DNA of 64,000 nucleotides from Symbiodinium natans (lineage: Eukaryota > Sar > Dinophyceae > Suessiales > Symbiodiniaceae). The notes under the pieces are model-generated. The model did not search any database and had not been told where the DNA came from. It was given only the letters and a program-made list of their open reading frames with translations. The DNA lies in the NCBI GenBank assembly GCA_905221605.1, contig CAJNDS010000368.1, positions 53,501 to 117,500 of the forward strand, given 5' to 3'. A program made the position numbers and the translations under genes. Shown here in pieces: positions 23,886-35,717 of this stretch (position 1 is the first letter of the stretch; each line of letters opens with the position of its first letter).

Positions 23886-24290
23886 CGCATTTGGGAATCA
23901 GAAGTTCACGAGAACTCCCTTGACTGGCCCAAACCTGAACCCTACTCAACCCCCAGGGGCTGCGTGGCTTGCTCTCACAGGAGCACAAATGCAAGAGCTG
24001 ACGTTGAAGATCCCCCCAAAGTCCGAAAGCTGAAAGCCTCATTTCTGAAACTGTTTTCCGCGCCCCAACAATGGGTGCGAAAGCTGGAGACTTGATATTC
24101 TCCAATGGCAGAGCTGTGCATTGCGGATGACTGTCCCGCGGGCCTTTCGATCCATGGGAAGCCAACAATGTACCGAGCAGATGGTTTGCCGAAGCCTCAG
24201 CAGTGGCTTTGTGACCTTTCGTTCGCTAGCAAAAAGAAGCCAAATTGGACATGTGGTTGGCATACGACTTGCCCGACATGACCGATGCGG
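23886..24290. repeat. Dispersed repeat, copy C
   Basis: Shares with copy A TTCACGAGAACTCCCTTGAC, the CCTACTCAACCCCCAGG block, TGAAAGCCTCATTTCTGAAA, GCCAACAATGT and TTGGCATACGACTTGCCCGA. It starts at the edge of the 40-bp array and has a deletion relative to copy A near 23955. Confidence 0.75.
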
Positions 24291-24647
24291 TGCACAAGAA
24301 GGTCCGCGTCAGGTGATGAGAGAAGCGTGCTTGAGTGAGGGAGCCGGAGAGTCAGGCAGAGGCGCAACGCCAAAATGTTCGAACATTCCTTCAGGATCGG
24401 GATCTTGGAGCCGCAGCTGCTTCCCTTTCACCGTGGGCTATTTAGCATGTGGTGCCCCGCTGACCGCGGCTCCCGTGGGCGGATTGAGGGTTTGAGGGTG
24501 GGATGAACCGCAGAATGAGGTTGGGGGGACGGGCTGATGAAAAATCTAAACTTTATGATTTTTTGTGTTTTGGGATTCTCTGGGTGGGTGGTTTTTGTGT
24601 CTAGACTCGAACAGCTGCTCTACCAGAGATTACTCGACCCGGAGTTG

Positions 24648-24705
24648 CTGCACCCTGAGCCCTGAACCCTGAACCCTAAACCTTAAATCCAACCCCAAGA
24701 ACCGG
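24648..24705. repeat. Interstitial telomere-like motif cluster
   Basis: Degenerate CCCTGAA/CCCTAAA repeats (CCCTGAACCCTGAACCCTAA). The unit matches the TTTAGGG telomere type reported in dinoflagellates and plants. Further short clusters are at 10720-10740, 25540-25715 and 29808-29985. Confidence 0.6.
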
Positions 24706-25539
24706 ACCCGCTGAGAGGTTCTGTTCCATCCCTCATGGCCTGGCGTGCCGTGGCCAGTGCCAGGTGGGGTTCTGTTTACGGCGCTTGAGGGGCTTTTCGG
24801 GCTAAGTTAGGGGCTTTTCGGGTTTTTTTGGAGTTTTGCGGGTTTGAGGCCTTTTCTTTGAGAGTATCCGGGCATGTTGCGAAGGCGCTGGTAGGGCCTG
24901 GTAGGGGCTGCCGTGCACCAAGAACCTGGGACCCTAAACATCCTCAAATCCGCAACCTCCCCAGGGAAAAAGTGCCAGCGCTTCGCTGCAGGAGGAGGAG
25001 TTCTGCAACCGTCAGCAATGACCTGTCGACTGCTGCTTCGATGCCTGGATGGAGCCTTTCATCAATTGAATTTGGGAACGGGTAGACAGTGGTGCTGGTT
25101 GGTAAGGGGCAAAGGGCTATCTACATCGGCACGGGCAGAACGGGAGATGACCCCAACGAAGTCGCTGACCCTTAAACAAGTTCTTCCCTAGATTGGCGAG
25201 CCAATTGCAAGCCAAGCTGTCTTTCAGCCATCTCCGAGGACTGGGCTGCGTGTATGCCCTGCGGAACGGCCAAGCGCGATGGTGGAAAGCCCTGCGAGGG
25301 CAACTCCACTGAGGCAGGGGCAGGGTTGGCGTCGCTTCGGCTAACCCAAGCCATCCCGAATCCGAACGGTCACTTCGGGACAAGAACAGGACATGGACTA
25401 CATCCCCAGGCCTTTCTAGGACATGAGGAAAAGCCATGCCATTGTATTCAGTGCTTCTTGAGCTTGAGTACGCATAGACCCTATCGAGGGAGTCCTGTAT
25501 AAGCGTCGCAACTTTTGCAATGCACCGAATTGGCATTTT

Positions 25540-25715
25540 ACACTTAAACCCATAGAGTTTACACGTTAAGGGTTTAAGGTTCGGGCACTCTGACAACACC
25601 TTAACCTCAAATCCCCTAAATCCCCAAACCCTTCCCAGGGCTTAGGTTTCAGATGGTAGAAGCTTAGTGTTAGCCTTTCCGCAGACCTTTCGGGTGTAGG
25701 GTTTAGGGTTTAACC
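25540..25715. repeat. Interstitial telomere-like motifs in both orientations
   Basis: Contains TTAAGGGTTTAAGG and GTGTAGGGTTTAGGGTTTAA on this strand, with CCCTAAATCCCC and similar in the opposite sense between them. The mixture of orientations argues against a chromosome end. Confidence 0.55.
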
Positions 25716-25872
25716 GTGCCCTGCCTGAAGAAAAGATAGGCCGTTTTTTCAGCCGGTTGAGATTGCTTGCATGTTGGCCCCCCCCCCTCGCTGACCCCCA
25801 CTTGCCCCGCCGCAGCCATCTCCAACCTGGACGTGATCTTCGCTCCCCCCTCTGCTCTCCTCTCGCCGAGCC

Positions 25873-26076
25873 ATGGACTGCCCAACGGCCTTCCACGACC
25901 TCCTCAAGGAGTGCCGGGTCCACGACCTTCTGTGCACAGCCCTGTCAGACCAGGGCTACCAAAGCATCTCCGATTTTGCCTGGGCCTTCCCCAGTGTCGA
26001 CCGCCTATCAACTTTCATCAACTCTCTGCCCGAAGCCACTGCCCAAGGCCTCACGACGGGGGCAGGCGCGGGATAG
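25873..26076 (+). CDS. Candidate N-terminal exon, unrecognised helical protein
   Basis: Starts with ATG and reads MDCPTAFHDLLKECRVHDLL, then LSDQGYQSISDFAWAFPSVD and RLSTFINSLPEA, a patterned helical domain. The next open stretch (26104-26200) is very acidic and Gln-rich (EDDQEAPVANHDESQQEEL). A small helical domain followed by an acidic linker resembles the N-terminus of some dinoflagellate retroelement ORFs, but no reverse transcriptase motif follows nearby, so this is only an impression. Confidence 0.35.
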   Translation: MDCPTAFHDLLKECRVHDLLCTALSDQGYQSISDFAWAFPSVDRLSTFINSLPEATAQGLTTGAGAG

Positions 26077-26325
26077 CTAGCTCTTCTTTTGTGTCTGCTA
26101 GTCATGTTGCAGGAGGATGACCAAGAAGCTCCAGTGGCCAACCACGATGAAAGCCAGCAAGAAGAACTCAAAGAAAAAAACGAAGACGACACACAACAGG
26201 TGGGGTCGGTCTGCCAGCAAGCGCGCCCATCACTACTGCTGCTTGCAACAGCAAGGCGCCATGCCCTGCCTATGAAACATACGTCCCGCCTCAGCCACCT
26301 CTGGATTCTTTGCTAGTTTGGCTAA

Positions 26326-26371
26326 AGACTTTGGCTAAAGACTTTGGCTAAAGACTTTGGCTAAAGACTAA

Positions 26372-26372
<1 letters not shown>
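26326..26372. repeat. Tandem 15-mer
   Basis: TTTGGCTAAAGACTT-type unit repeated about three and a half times (TTTGGCTAAAGAC four times in a row). Confidence 0.9.
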
Positions 26373-27516
<1,144 letters not shown>

Positions 27517-27675
27517 ATCAAACCAACCCCACCACCACACTACACCCACCACCCTCGGCACTTCTTCCTGGCAGATGGCTCAGGTACATTGACAAGAAGC
27601 AGCTGTGAGAGTGTCAGGACAAACTTCTTCCGAGACAAGCTTCGGAGCTAGCGCCAAAAAATGCCACGTTTGCAG

Positions 27676-27846
27676 GTTAGGCTAATTGCAGATGTAGCTT
27701 GCTTGTCATCCAGCTTGCCATGCCCCTTGTGATTTAGGCTCACTGCAGATGTAGCTTGCTTGTCGTCCAGCTTGCCATGCCCCTTGTGAATTAGGCTAAT
27801 TGCAGATGTAGCTTGCTTGTCATCCAGCTTGCCATGCCCCTTGTTA
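27676..27846. repeat. Three tandem copies of a 56-57-bp unit
   Basis: Each copy contains GCAGATGTAGCTTGCTTGTC and CCAGCTTGCCATGCCCCTTG. The three copies differ by only a few substitutions, so the expansion is recent. Confidence 0.92.
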
Positions 27847-28428
27847 GATTGAGACTCAAGTCACCAGCAAGATTCGTAGTGAGTAGCATTGCTTTTTTAC
27901 GTTGCAATGGTGGAGTCCTTCGAGGCACTGCTGAGCCAGTTTCCTCGCAGCAGCGAGGTGGCCAATGGCAAGGTGTGCTTCCGTTTTTTGGTGGATATGC
28001 AGATGGCACTCGATCCATGCCCGGCGCACTTCAAATCGCGAGATGGCTGGACGTGCCCTGGAGAAGTCGCAAACATATACCATTGCACCGACCTCAGGGT
28101 GCTGACTCAGCCCGGCCCTTTCTGCACGGGGAGTGGTGGTATCCTTAACGACAAGGCCATCTACGCATCAAGCAACGGCCATTCAGGAAGGTTCGGAGTG
28201 TTCGGCCACGGCTCCATTCAGCAAGCATACATGTGCTTGAGCCGCGAAGCCACGGCATGCTTCCTAGAACTGGAAGCCAAACTTTGTTGGTTGTTCAATC
28301 TGGCATGCGAGATCGGTGGGTCGCGCCAGGCAGGCCACATGCTGCAAATCGGCACTGCCGCCTGAAGGCCATCTGGATACGGGGCGATGTTAACTATTCT
28401 CAATACAACACAGCCGCCGCTTCACCAC

Positions 28429-28838
28429 CGCCGCCTTCCATGCCACCAGCAGGAGGAGCAGCAACCATGCCACCGGCCACAATGCCAGTGCCAGGACTGA
28501 CCTATCGCTGCCTCCACGCATACGGCGGCATCGAGCATTCCAAAGATGGTAGTATGACCCTGGAAGGCGGATACTTGGTTTTGAGCATGGGCGACCAAGT
28601 CAAGATACTCTGTGGAGAGGAGCCCGGGCACGAGGGCAACACGTTTTTGAATTATGTGTTTGCCGAGTCTGGTGGCTTGCAGGGATGGGTTCCATCGCTG
28701 CTGCTGGGCCCAGCCAGTGCCACCGTGCCTCTACGATGGGCTCTCATCCATGACTTGCAGACGGCCAGCCACCGCAATGGCCAAGTGCTGCCCATCGTGG
28801 GCAGGCAAGCACTGGGTTTTGTTTCCCAGGTGTTTTGA
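28429..28838 (+). CDS. SH3-like domain exon(s)
   Basis: Frame open to a TGA at 28836-28838. A Pro/Ala/Met-rich linker (PPPPSMPPAGGAATMPPATM) precedes a domain from about 28499 to 28710. It begins LTYRCLHAYGG, continues GYLVLSMGDQVKILCGEEPG and ends GLQGWVPSLLLGP. The 'ALYDY-like start, L-x-x-GD-x-x-x-x-L, W-x-P-x-x-L' order is that of an SH3 fold, which binds proline-rich peptides. The linker suggests a multi-domain adaptor. The remaining C-terminal 40 residues have no motif and may be intron read-through. Upstream exons and start codon are not resolved. Confidence 0.5.
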
Positions 28839-29316
28839 CACGCACGAATCATGACCACCCATGTTTGCCCCTGCCCAGCTGGCTCCTGGCTCAGCTGGCC
28901 CTGACCTAACCCGAGTTGGGGCCGTGCATAGATTGCGAGCTTTTTATGGAGCTCACTGAGCCTGCTCCAAACCGTATGTGCCGCCACAAAGCCTGCCGCC
29001 TCGCATTGGCCAGGCAGTTCATATTACCTGGCCAGGTCAGACTTGAATTGAAATGCAGTCCACCAGCTCGCGGGTCCGGCCTGCTCGGGCAAAAGGCGCT
29101 GTGGGACTGATGACTAGCGAAGTAGCTTGAGCTGATCAGCTGCTCAAAACAACACATATAGCACAACCTCTCAGTGCAAAATGCATCACAGGCATAAGCA
29201 CCACAAGCACTACAAGCACTACAAGCACTTTGACGCGCAATCTTCTTTTTTCCACTCAAATTGGGAAATCCAAGGGAGTCCTCTAGCAGCCGTCCGTCCC
29301 CCGCCTGCGTGATCAT

Positions 29317-29592
29317 GTGACGGCGCTGAGGGTCAACCCCAAAACCCGAAGCCCTCAGCATACCACGAGCTGGTTTGCCACCTACAAACCGAGGCTGGGG
29401 TTGGCCGACACTCTGGCCACTTTGGCCGACGACGAGCCGGAGCAGGAGGAGCAGGGGGCAGTGACAGATACCATGGTGGCGTTGTGGCTGCCTCATCAAG
29501 CCGTGTCGTCCTTGGTGTGGAAAGGTCCTAATCTGGACTTGGCTGCTACGGCCACGGAAGAAGCTCATCACATTGGCCGCCTACACTTGTGA
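29317..29592 (+). CDS. Candidate exon, unrecognised
   Basis: Open frame ending in TGA with a conserved-looking acidic segment (ADTLATLADDEPEQEEQGAV, then DTMVALWLPHQAVSSLVW). It may be the 3' end of the gene carrying the SH3-like domain. No family recognised. Confidence 0.25.
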   Translation: MTALRVNPKTRSPQHTTSWFATYKPRLGLADTLATLADDEPEQEEQGAVTDTMVALWLPHQAVSSLVWKGPNLDLAATATEEAHHIGRLHL

Positions 29593-29807
29593 ACTCGAAC
29601 TAGACCTCGCAAGAAGGCAGGGGCGGCATGCATGTGCAGAGTGAACATTGTTGCCGTCTGTCCGCCTGCCAGGTCTGACTTCTTCTGCGATTGAGTAACG
29701 TATGTAGAGCGAAACAGATGTAACTGCATCGTATGAAATACTGTGATAGTGCAATAGCAACATGATAATGTATTATTGCAAGAGTGCATAAATGTATGTG
29801 TGTAATA

Positions 29808-29985
29808 TCGTCCCTAAACCCAACCCCTAAACTCTAATCCTTGTCCCTAAGCCCACCCCCCAATCTCTAATCCTTAATCAGTAAAACATAAATTCTGATC
29901 CTCGTTCCCTAAACCCGAGTCCCTAAACACGAATTCTCCATCCCGAAAGCCTAAACCCTGGAAACCCTAAACCCTAACCGGCCAA
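29808..29985. repeat. Interstitial telomere-like cluster
   Basis: Degenerate CCCTAAACCC units (CCCTAAACCCAACCCCTAAA; CCTAAACCCTGGAAACCCTA), all in one orientation. Strong decay suggests an old insertion or repair scar. Confidence 0.65.
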
Positions 29986-30126
29986 GGCCTACTGGCGCCG
30001 AATTCGTTACTTGTACAGGCGGACCTTCCGCAGGTCCAACGTTGCCATTGCTGGGCCCTGAGTCTGTTAGGGCTGGAGGGCTTCAACCAATACAGTCATT
30101 GCCTAGGCCTAAAACCACCCCACAAT

Positions 30127-30215
30127 GGTAGGTGCAGATTGTCAACTTGTGTGTAAATGATAGGTGCAAATTGTCAATCTGTGTGCACTGATGGGTGTAG
30201 ATTGTCAATACCCAA
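30127..30215. repeat. Three imperfect copies of an approximately 32-bp unit
   Basis: Core TAGGTGCAGATTGTCAA recurs at about 30127, 30160 and 30191 with drift (GTGCAAATTGTCAA, GGTGTAGATTGTCAA). The array falls inside a 195-codon minus-strand ORF (30083-30670) that I do not accept as a gene. Confidence 0.75.
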
Positions 30216-30776
30216 ACCTTGGGGGGAGGAGGGGGCCGCGGAGCTCGTGACCATGATGCTAGTTTGAAAGCCGACCCACATGAAACCGATATGGTTGGAC
30301 TCTTTTCGTTTGAGAGAAGTGTGTGTAAAATCACAGACTGAGAAAGCACGCTGAAATTAACAAACGTGGCAGGGAAACACTTTGCTTTTCTGGTGTTGTC
30401 AAGCCACACGCTGTCAAATTTAAAATGACCACACACCTCTGGGACACCATTAATGTAATGATCAACTGCGTGAAATGGGCTGTGGGGCTCACCTGAACCA
30501 GCTCCGACACGTTTGCCGATGCAGAACAGTCTTTGGGCCGCCAGCCCGAAGCACGGAACGATCGGGGAGTTTAAGGGTATGCGATTAAACTTCGAAAGCG
30601 CAAAACTAAGGTACAGGACTGGCAACAGGACCTGCGCCGGGGCGCGCGCAGCGGACAGGCCATTGGCCATGCCCTAATCCTGGACATGGCAACTTGTGAG
30701 TAGGAGCTAAGACAGTAGGAGTAGGTCCTAGGTTCTAAGACGCTAGGGGTAGCTCCTGCTCACTGGTTCTTCGCCC

Positions 30777-31185
30777 TTAGCAAGCCCCAAAGCTAACTTC
30801 CAATGAAATTCCCCCCCCTTAGCAAGCTCCAAACGCCCCCAAAAACATTCCCGCCTTAGCAAGCCCCAAATCTAACTTCCAACATAATTCCCCGCTTAGC
30901 AAGCCCCAAACCTTACTTCCAAAAAAAATCCCCCCTTTGCAAGCCCCAAAACAAACTTCACTTATAAAGACATTCCCCCCTAGCAAGCCCCAGAGCTAAC
31001 TTCCAACAAAATTCCCGCCTTACGCCCCAAAACCAGATTCCAATAAAATTCCCCCCCTTAGCACGCCCCGAAGCTAACTTCCAACAAAACTCTTGCCTTA
31101 GCAAGCCCCAAAGCTAACTTCCAACAAAAGTCCCGCCTTTGCAAGCCCCAAAGCTTCCAATAGATTTCTCCCTTTAGCAAGCCGG
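30777..31185. repeat. Tandem array 2 of the 40-bp unit
   Basis: About ten copies of the unit seen at 23428-23885, same orientation (GCAAGCCCCAAAGCTAACTT, then CCAATAAAATTCCCCCCCTT). It is more diverged than array 1, with several truncated units. It ends about 190 bases upstream of the pseudouridine synthase ORF. Confidence 0.88.
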
Positions 31186-31373
31186 ACAACAGGAAGGTCG
31201 TGGCGGGCAAAACCCGAATCCAACGCCCGAGCCTAGTGTACTGGGGTTCCTCCAGTTTCAAGTAGTCTGAAGCGGATGGTTATCCTTGAAGTCTCCCGGA
31301 GTCGTCAGCGGCCCTGAAAAGCCAAAGCTTCATCACATGTCACACGTGTAATTGGCATCATGGTCAGGTCATA

Positions 31374-32309
31374 GTGGCTATTTATCTGTGCCAGGACAGG
31401 GATGCCGAGCAAGGGCCAGAGCTTCCAGCTCCGCAGGCAGCCCTGGGGATGCCTCCATCTCGCAGCGGCGACATGCCTTACGTGTTGCTGGAGCAGCGGG
31501 ATTTCTGCATTCTGTGGAAGCCTCCTGGCTGGACGGTGTCTGTCGGCGACTTCGCAGATGACGAGGATCTGGAATGGCGCAGTGGAGCGAGAGGCAGACC
31601 TCTGCAACGATGGGTGGCTGAGAAGCTCGGTCAGTACTGGCCCATTGCACGTGACGAGAAGGCGGAGTTTGGCCTGGTGCACCGTCTGGATCGGGATACC
31701 TCAGGCCCGATTCTGTGTGCCAAGACCTACCGTGGTTTTCATGGTCTGCAGCTTTGCATAGTTCGCTTCCAGGTTCGCAAAGACTACGTCTGTCTTTGTG
31801 AGGGTTTCCTGCCGGGTCCAAGAGACAGTCCGAGAGTGCTTGACATGAAATTGATTGTGGAGGGCTCAGGGCCCCAGCTCCGCAGCACAATCGGTTCACG
31901 TGGCCAGCGCGCTCTTCTGGAAATTCTGGGAACCTCGCACCTCCGCGGCCCCGATGGAACACCAATCAGCCTGGTGAAGATACGGCTCCGCACTGGCCGC
32001 ATGCACCAAATCCGCGCCCAGCTAAGCAGCCTTGGCCATCCTCTTCTGGGCGACGTCCTCTACGGGAGCAGTGAAAGCCGAGCCTGGCTGCCCAGGATCT
32101 TCTTGCACTCCTCGTCTCTAGGAGTCAAGCTGCATGGCGAGGCTCTGCAAGCAGACTGCCCTCTTCCGCACGACCTGCAGGATGCGCTTGAGTGCTGCAT
32201 CCCGATCGACGATGCCTCCAGGGCGTCGTGCCAGAGCTGGCTCAATGGAATAAAAAAGGATGACCCCTTTGACGTTCCAGGGATGCCCTTGTATACATGG
32301 CAGAACTAG
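31374..32309 (+). CDS. RluA-family RNA pseudouridine synthase
   Basis: Isomerises specific uridines to pseudouridine in rRNA or tRNA. The 311-codon ORF has the family landmarks in order: FCILWKPPGWTVSV (residues about 44-57, the 'vv-x-KPaGl-x-v' strand), LVHRLDRDTSGPILCAKT (101-118; Asp106 in HRLDxxTSG is the catalytic residue), VRKDYVCLCEGF (about 134-145), and LRTGRMHQIRAQLSSLGHPL then GDVLYG (the 'grtHQiRvhl-x-x-lGhPi-x-GD-x-lYG' block). No S4 domain is seen. It reads through without an intron, unlike its neighbours. The ATG at 31374 is the first in frame; an acceptor-like CCAG at 31389-31392 means coding could begin inside the ORF and extend upstream through an exon. No organelle-targeting peptide is obvious, so location is open. 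Confidence 0.9.
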   Translation: MAIYLCQDRDAEQGPELPAPQAALGMPPSRSGDMPYVLLEQRDFCILWKPPGWTVSVGDFADDEDLEWRSGARGRPLQRWVAEKLGQYWPIARDEKAEFGLVHRLDRDTSGPILCAKTYRGFHGLQLCIVRFQVRKDYVCLCEGFLPGPRDSPRVLDMKLIVEGSGPQLRSTIGSRGQRALLEILGTSHLRGPDGTPISLVKIRLRTGRMHQIRAQLSSLGHPLLGDVLYGSSESRAWLPRIFLHSSSLGVKLHGEALQADCPLPHDLQDALECCIPIDDASRASCQSWLNGIKKDDPFDVPGMPLYTWQN

Positions 32310-33730
32310 GGAGCGAGATCGAACGCTTGCAACAGTCGCAACGACTGAACTAAGGATCAGCTACCTCCATTCAGGCCACTCGTATGAGCGCCAGCAGGCC
32401 CGACGGGGAGATGTGCAAGAGGATGGCCATGATCCGCCGTGGCACCGCGCTTTTGGGGCTTTTTTTGGCTGCAGGAGCTTTGCGGCAGCATCGCCGTCAT
32501 CGCGCCGGCTCCAGTCGCTCCGGAAGCCTTGTGACCCTGAGAGGCCGGAGATGCTGAGATGCGCTGCGCTGCAAAGGCAGAGGATGATGTCAGCTCGCCC
32601 CAAGGAGCTGGCAGCGCGAAGACCATGAAGACCGTGAAGAGTCAGCGACATGGGGGCAGGACAGCACAAGGCCCCTGGGGGAGGCCCCGCTTTGGGCCTT
32701 GAGAGGTCGCTCTCCGGATCACGCCAGGCTCCGCAACGACGACCCGATCTGTTCCAAGGCTTCTCGCACGGTGGCCAGCTCAGATCAGAGCCTCAAGCAA
32801 TCTCAAAAGCAACAGTCAACGTCAATTTTAAAGTTCTACTGGAGGTTAGGGCCGGGGGAGATGTCGGGGGGTCGCGGCGTGAGGCACGGCTTCGGGGCAT
32901 GGAGGCATGTGCCCCGCTGCCTACTTTACCAGAGGCTCCCGGCCAATTGTCCGGCATGTTGCCACAGATTGCAACATAATGCAACATATCGCAACAAACA
33001 TGGCGGGGATCTTTGTGTCAGGATTTCTGCGGACGATGGGCTGACGTTTGGAGCGCCCTGCAGATTCTCAAGAACAGGCCGTGTAGCGCCCCTTGATCGG
33101 AGATCGCAGCAGCACACAGGGGCACAGGGTTCGCTTGTGTCTGCAGGCGGTGTCTGGTACTATGTTCAAGAGGCGACCAAGGCGTTGGAAGATCAGCCGC
33201 AGGGACCTTGCAAGGAAGCGAGGGTCAGCACTTTAAGATGCATTAAGCCCAAGTATTTGGTGAGACACTGCAGCTGCCAAGCGTTGGCCAAGGTTTTGGA
33301 TGCCGTGCACATCTGCGCAACTCTGCAGGGCGGTGCCGTTTGCCTTGCGGCGGGGCTGGTGGAGGCTGGGAACTGACACGGAGCACTTCTTGGTTTCTGG
33401 GGTCTTGCCTCGACATCCCTATCTTGTTTTTTGTCTTGGCTTCCACGGGAGCAGGAGTGATCAGGAGTGGGTATGGGGCTAGGACGGCTAGGACATTGTG
33501 ACAAATTGGGCGTGTCGGGTAGAGTCAGCGAGAGCTGCCAGAGAGCCAGACGCCCCTCACATACTCACAAAACAGATGGCACTTGGTCATCTCTCCTTCG
33601 TCACTCCAGATACACATCAACCTACATGCTCCCATACGGGGCTCGTTGCGCTCAGAAATTGGATCACATCAGATTCAGCTGTCTGGCTTTCCTTTGGTAA
33701 AGGTAGATGCATGAACTTCATGCCAGTTCG
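32310..33730. other. No recognised gene
   Basis: A few ORFs of 60-220 codons (the largest 32699-33376, +) without convincing motif or repeat pattern. The 3' end of the RluA gene is in the first bases. Confidence 0.3.
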
Positions 33731-33732
33731 AC

Positions 33733-34182
33733 ATGCTGAAAGGCGCATACCCGCTCCTCTATGGTGCTCCTCTATGGTGTGCTCAAAGCCCTAAGCCCTC
33801 TTCTTCGGAGCATCGCCTCTGGCAAGCTCTCCTGGATAAGCCCCCTGACTTCAAAAACATACTGCTTGACATTCGCCAGCTGGCTCCCTCTGTCGTGCAG
33901 GCTGGAGCCACGGGGTGGATGAGGACTGTCCAGGCCATTTGTCCATGTTGTGTTGCGCCTCAGCAGTCAGATCTTCTGTCAGCATCTGGCCAGGCAGTGG
34001 TCCTGAGAGCAACGGAGAAGCTCAATAGGCCCGAGAACGTGCGGCACAGCAGAGTCGTCACAGAGTCATCAGCGCACGCCAGGTGGCTTCGTGCTCGCTC
34101 CTCTTCGAGGAAGTTGCGCGTGATCTGCTCGCAGAGCTTGTCCGCCCTCCAGTACCGGTACTGTTTAGCTGTGATAACATGA
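33733..34182 (+). CDS. Candidate exons of an unrecognised gene
   Basis: Exon-like segments on +: 33800-33898 (SEHRLWQALLDKPPDFKNIL then LDIRQLAPSVVQ, ending at CAG), about 33985-34050 (AVVLRATEKLNRPENVRHSR) and, in another frame, about 34070-34160 (ISARQVASCSLLFEEVARDL then LAELVRPPVP). Charged amphipathic helices suggest a soluble protein. The frame change implies an intron. No family recognised. Confidence 0.3.
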   Translation: MLKGAYPLLYGAPLWCAQSPKPSSSEHRLWQALLDKPPDFKNILLDIRQLAPSVVQAGATGWMRTVQAICPCCVAPQQSDLLSASGQAVVLRATEKLNRPENVRHSRVVTESSAHARWLRARSSSRKLRVICSQSLSALQYRYCLAVIT

Positions 34183-35617
34183 GACCGCGGAGTCACTTGT
34201 CCCAAAGTTGCTGCACAGGTCAGGATCTGTGAAGAAGCGAGAATCAGATGAGAAGCAGGTGCTTTGCATAGAGTTTCTGGCGCAGCATGGCAGCTCATTG
34301 CACAGAACAGTTCGGGCACAACATGGTGACAGGTGGAACCTTGGCATGGCCTCGTGGCCAGCCTGAAAAAGTTTTGGGCGCTGACGCGTCGGCTCCCCAG
34401 AGAACACATAGGCAATGAGGCTGCAATGAGGCATGAGGCACGTGAGGGCACGCGTTCCCTCAGGCCCACTGCGACGCCTTTGCCCTGCAAGGTTTGGCGC
34501 TTTAAGCAGAGGACTCAGGTAGTTCAGAAGACTCGCAAAGAAGTTGCCGTTGCAGTAAACATGGACTGAGCCTCCCCCAGTCACTGAGGTGGGCGCATGG
34601 TGCTGCTGCTGGACGATGCTGTGCCTGGAAAGCACTTGAGTCACTTGAGTTTACTTTTCCTGTGCGAATACATGAATGTGCTGAGGATGGTCCCGCGCAG
34701 GGATCCGACTTCTTGAATGCTCTTGATGGCTTGCTGCAGAGCTGTGGCTCGGCATAGTTCGCGATGTTGGCGCATGGTTGGCCCATGTTGGCGCATGTCG
34801 TCGCGTGATGCTCAGCAGCCTTGTGGTCACTTGACTCCAACATTGTCCTCAGGCCCGTTTGTTCACATTGTGCTAAGCACGATGCATCGCTATGTCCTCA
34901 GCCTTGGGCCTGCAGAATCTCTGCATCTTCGTGAATGAACTTTGAAAGTCCACCTCAGTTGTGGGATGTCGGTAAGGCCTGCCCATCACCGCTGACATCC
35001 GAGTGAAAGTGGTGCAGCAAGACTGCGCAATGTGAACTTCGTTGAACCACGGTCAGTACCAATTTTGAGCGCACCACTAGGACTTGCAGGGCTTACAACC
35101 GGGGGTCGACAGGACCTGTTGGGCCTGCAGCCGTTTGAGGCCGCCCGCCTCCTTCTAAGGAGAGCTCGGGCCTCACTGTGCTTGTTTCTTCCATGTTTCC
35201 TTTTGTTTGCAAGTGATTTCGGCAGATGCATTCAGACTCAGGCTCCCCGACCTTTGCTTTGGCATGAAATCGATCCCTTTAAAGCTGAGTCAGGACCGGC
35301 CATCTCTTGCCTACAAAACAAGACGACGACCACGTATTTGCAGTACCTTGTAAGTTTTTGCAGTCTGTCCATTGCAAACAATCGCTGTTTAAGGAAACCG
35401 AACAAATCTTCACTGGTTTGTCATTTTGCACGGGATCTGATTGGTGTTGAATCTTCGGCCTATGACAGTTCTTGGGTTTTGTAAGCCACCACGGACATAG
35501 ATGAGATTTGGAATGCTGCTCGCAATTGTCTTCAAAACATACAGTAATACAGTACATACACACATAAATAAATAGATAACAATAAAAATAAAAAATAAGC
35601 AACTAAATAGATAAATA

Positions 35618-35647
35618 TATACATACATACATACATACATACATACA

Positions 35648-35678
<31 letters not shown>

Positions 35679-35684
35679 CATACA

Positions 35685-35714
<30 letters not shown>
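35618..35714. repeat. (ATAC)n microsatellite
   Basis: About 24 units of the tetranucleotide with one internal interruption (ACATTAC near 35647), inside a wider AT-rich stretch (35520-35720). It yields an artefact Met/Tyr/Val/Cys ORF on the minus strand. Confidence 0.96.

Positions 35715-35717
<3 letters not shown>

Noticed and set aside
24648-24705. A chromosome end
   Set aside because: The telomere-type motifs are short, degenerate and flanked by genes on both sides.
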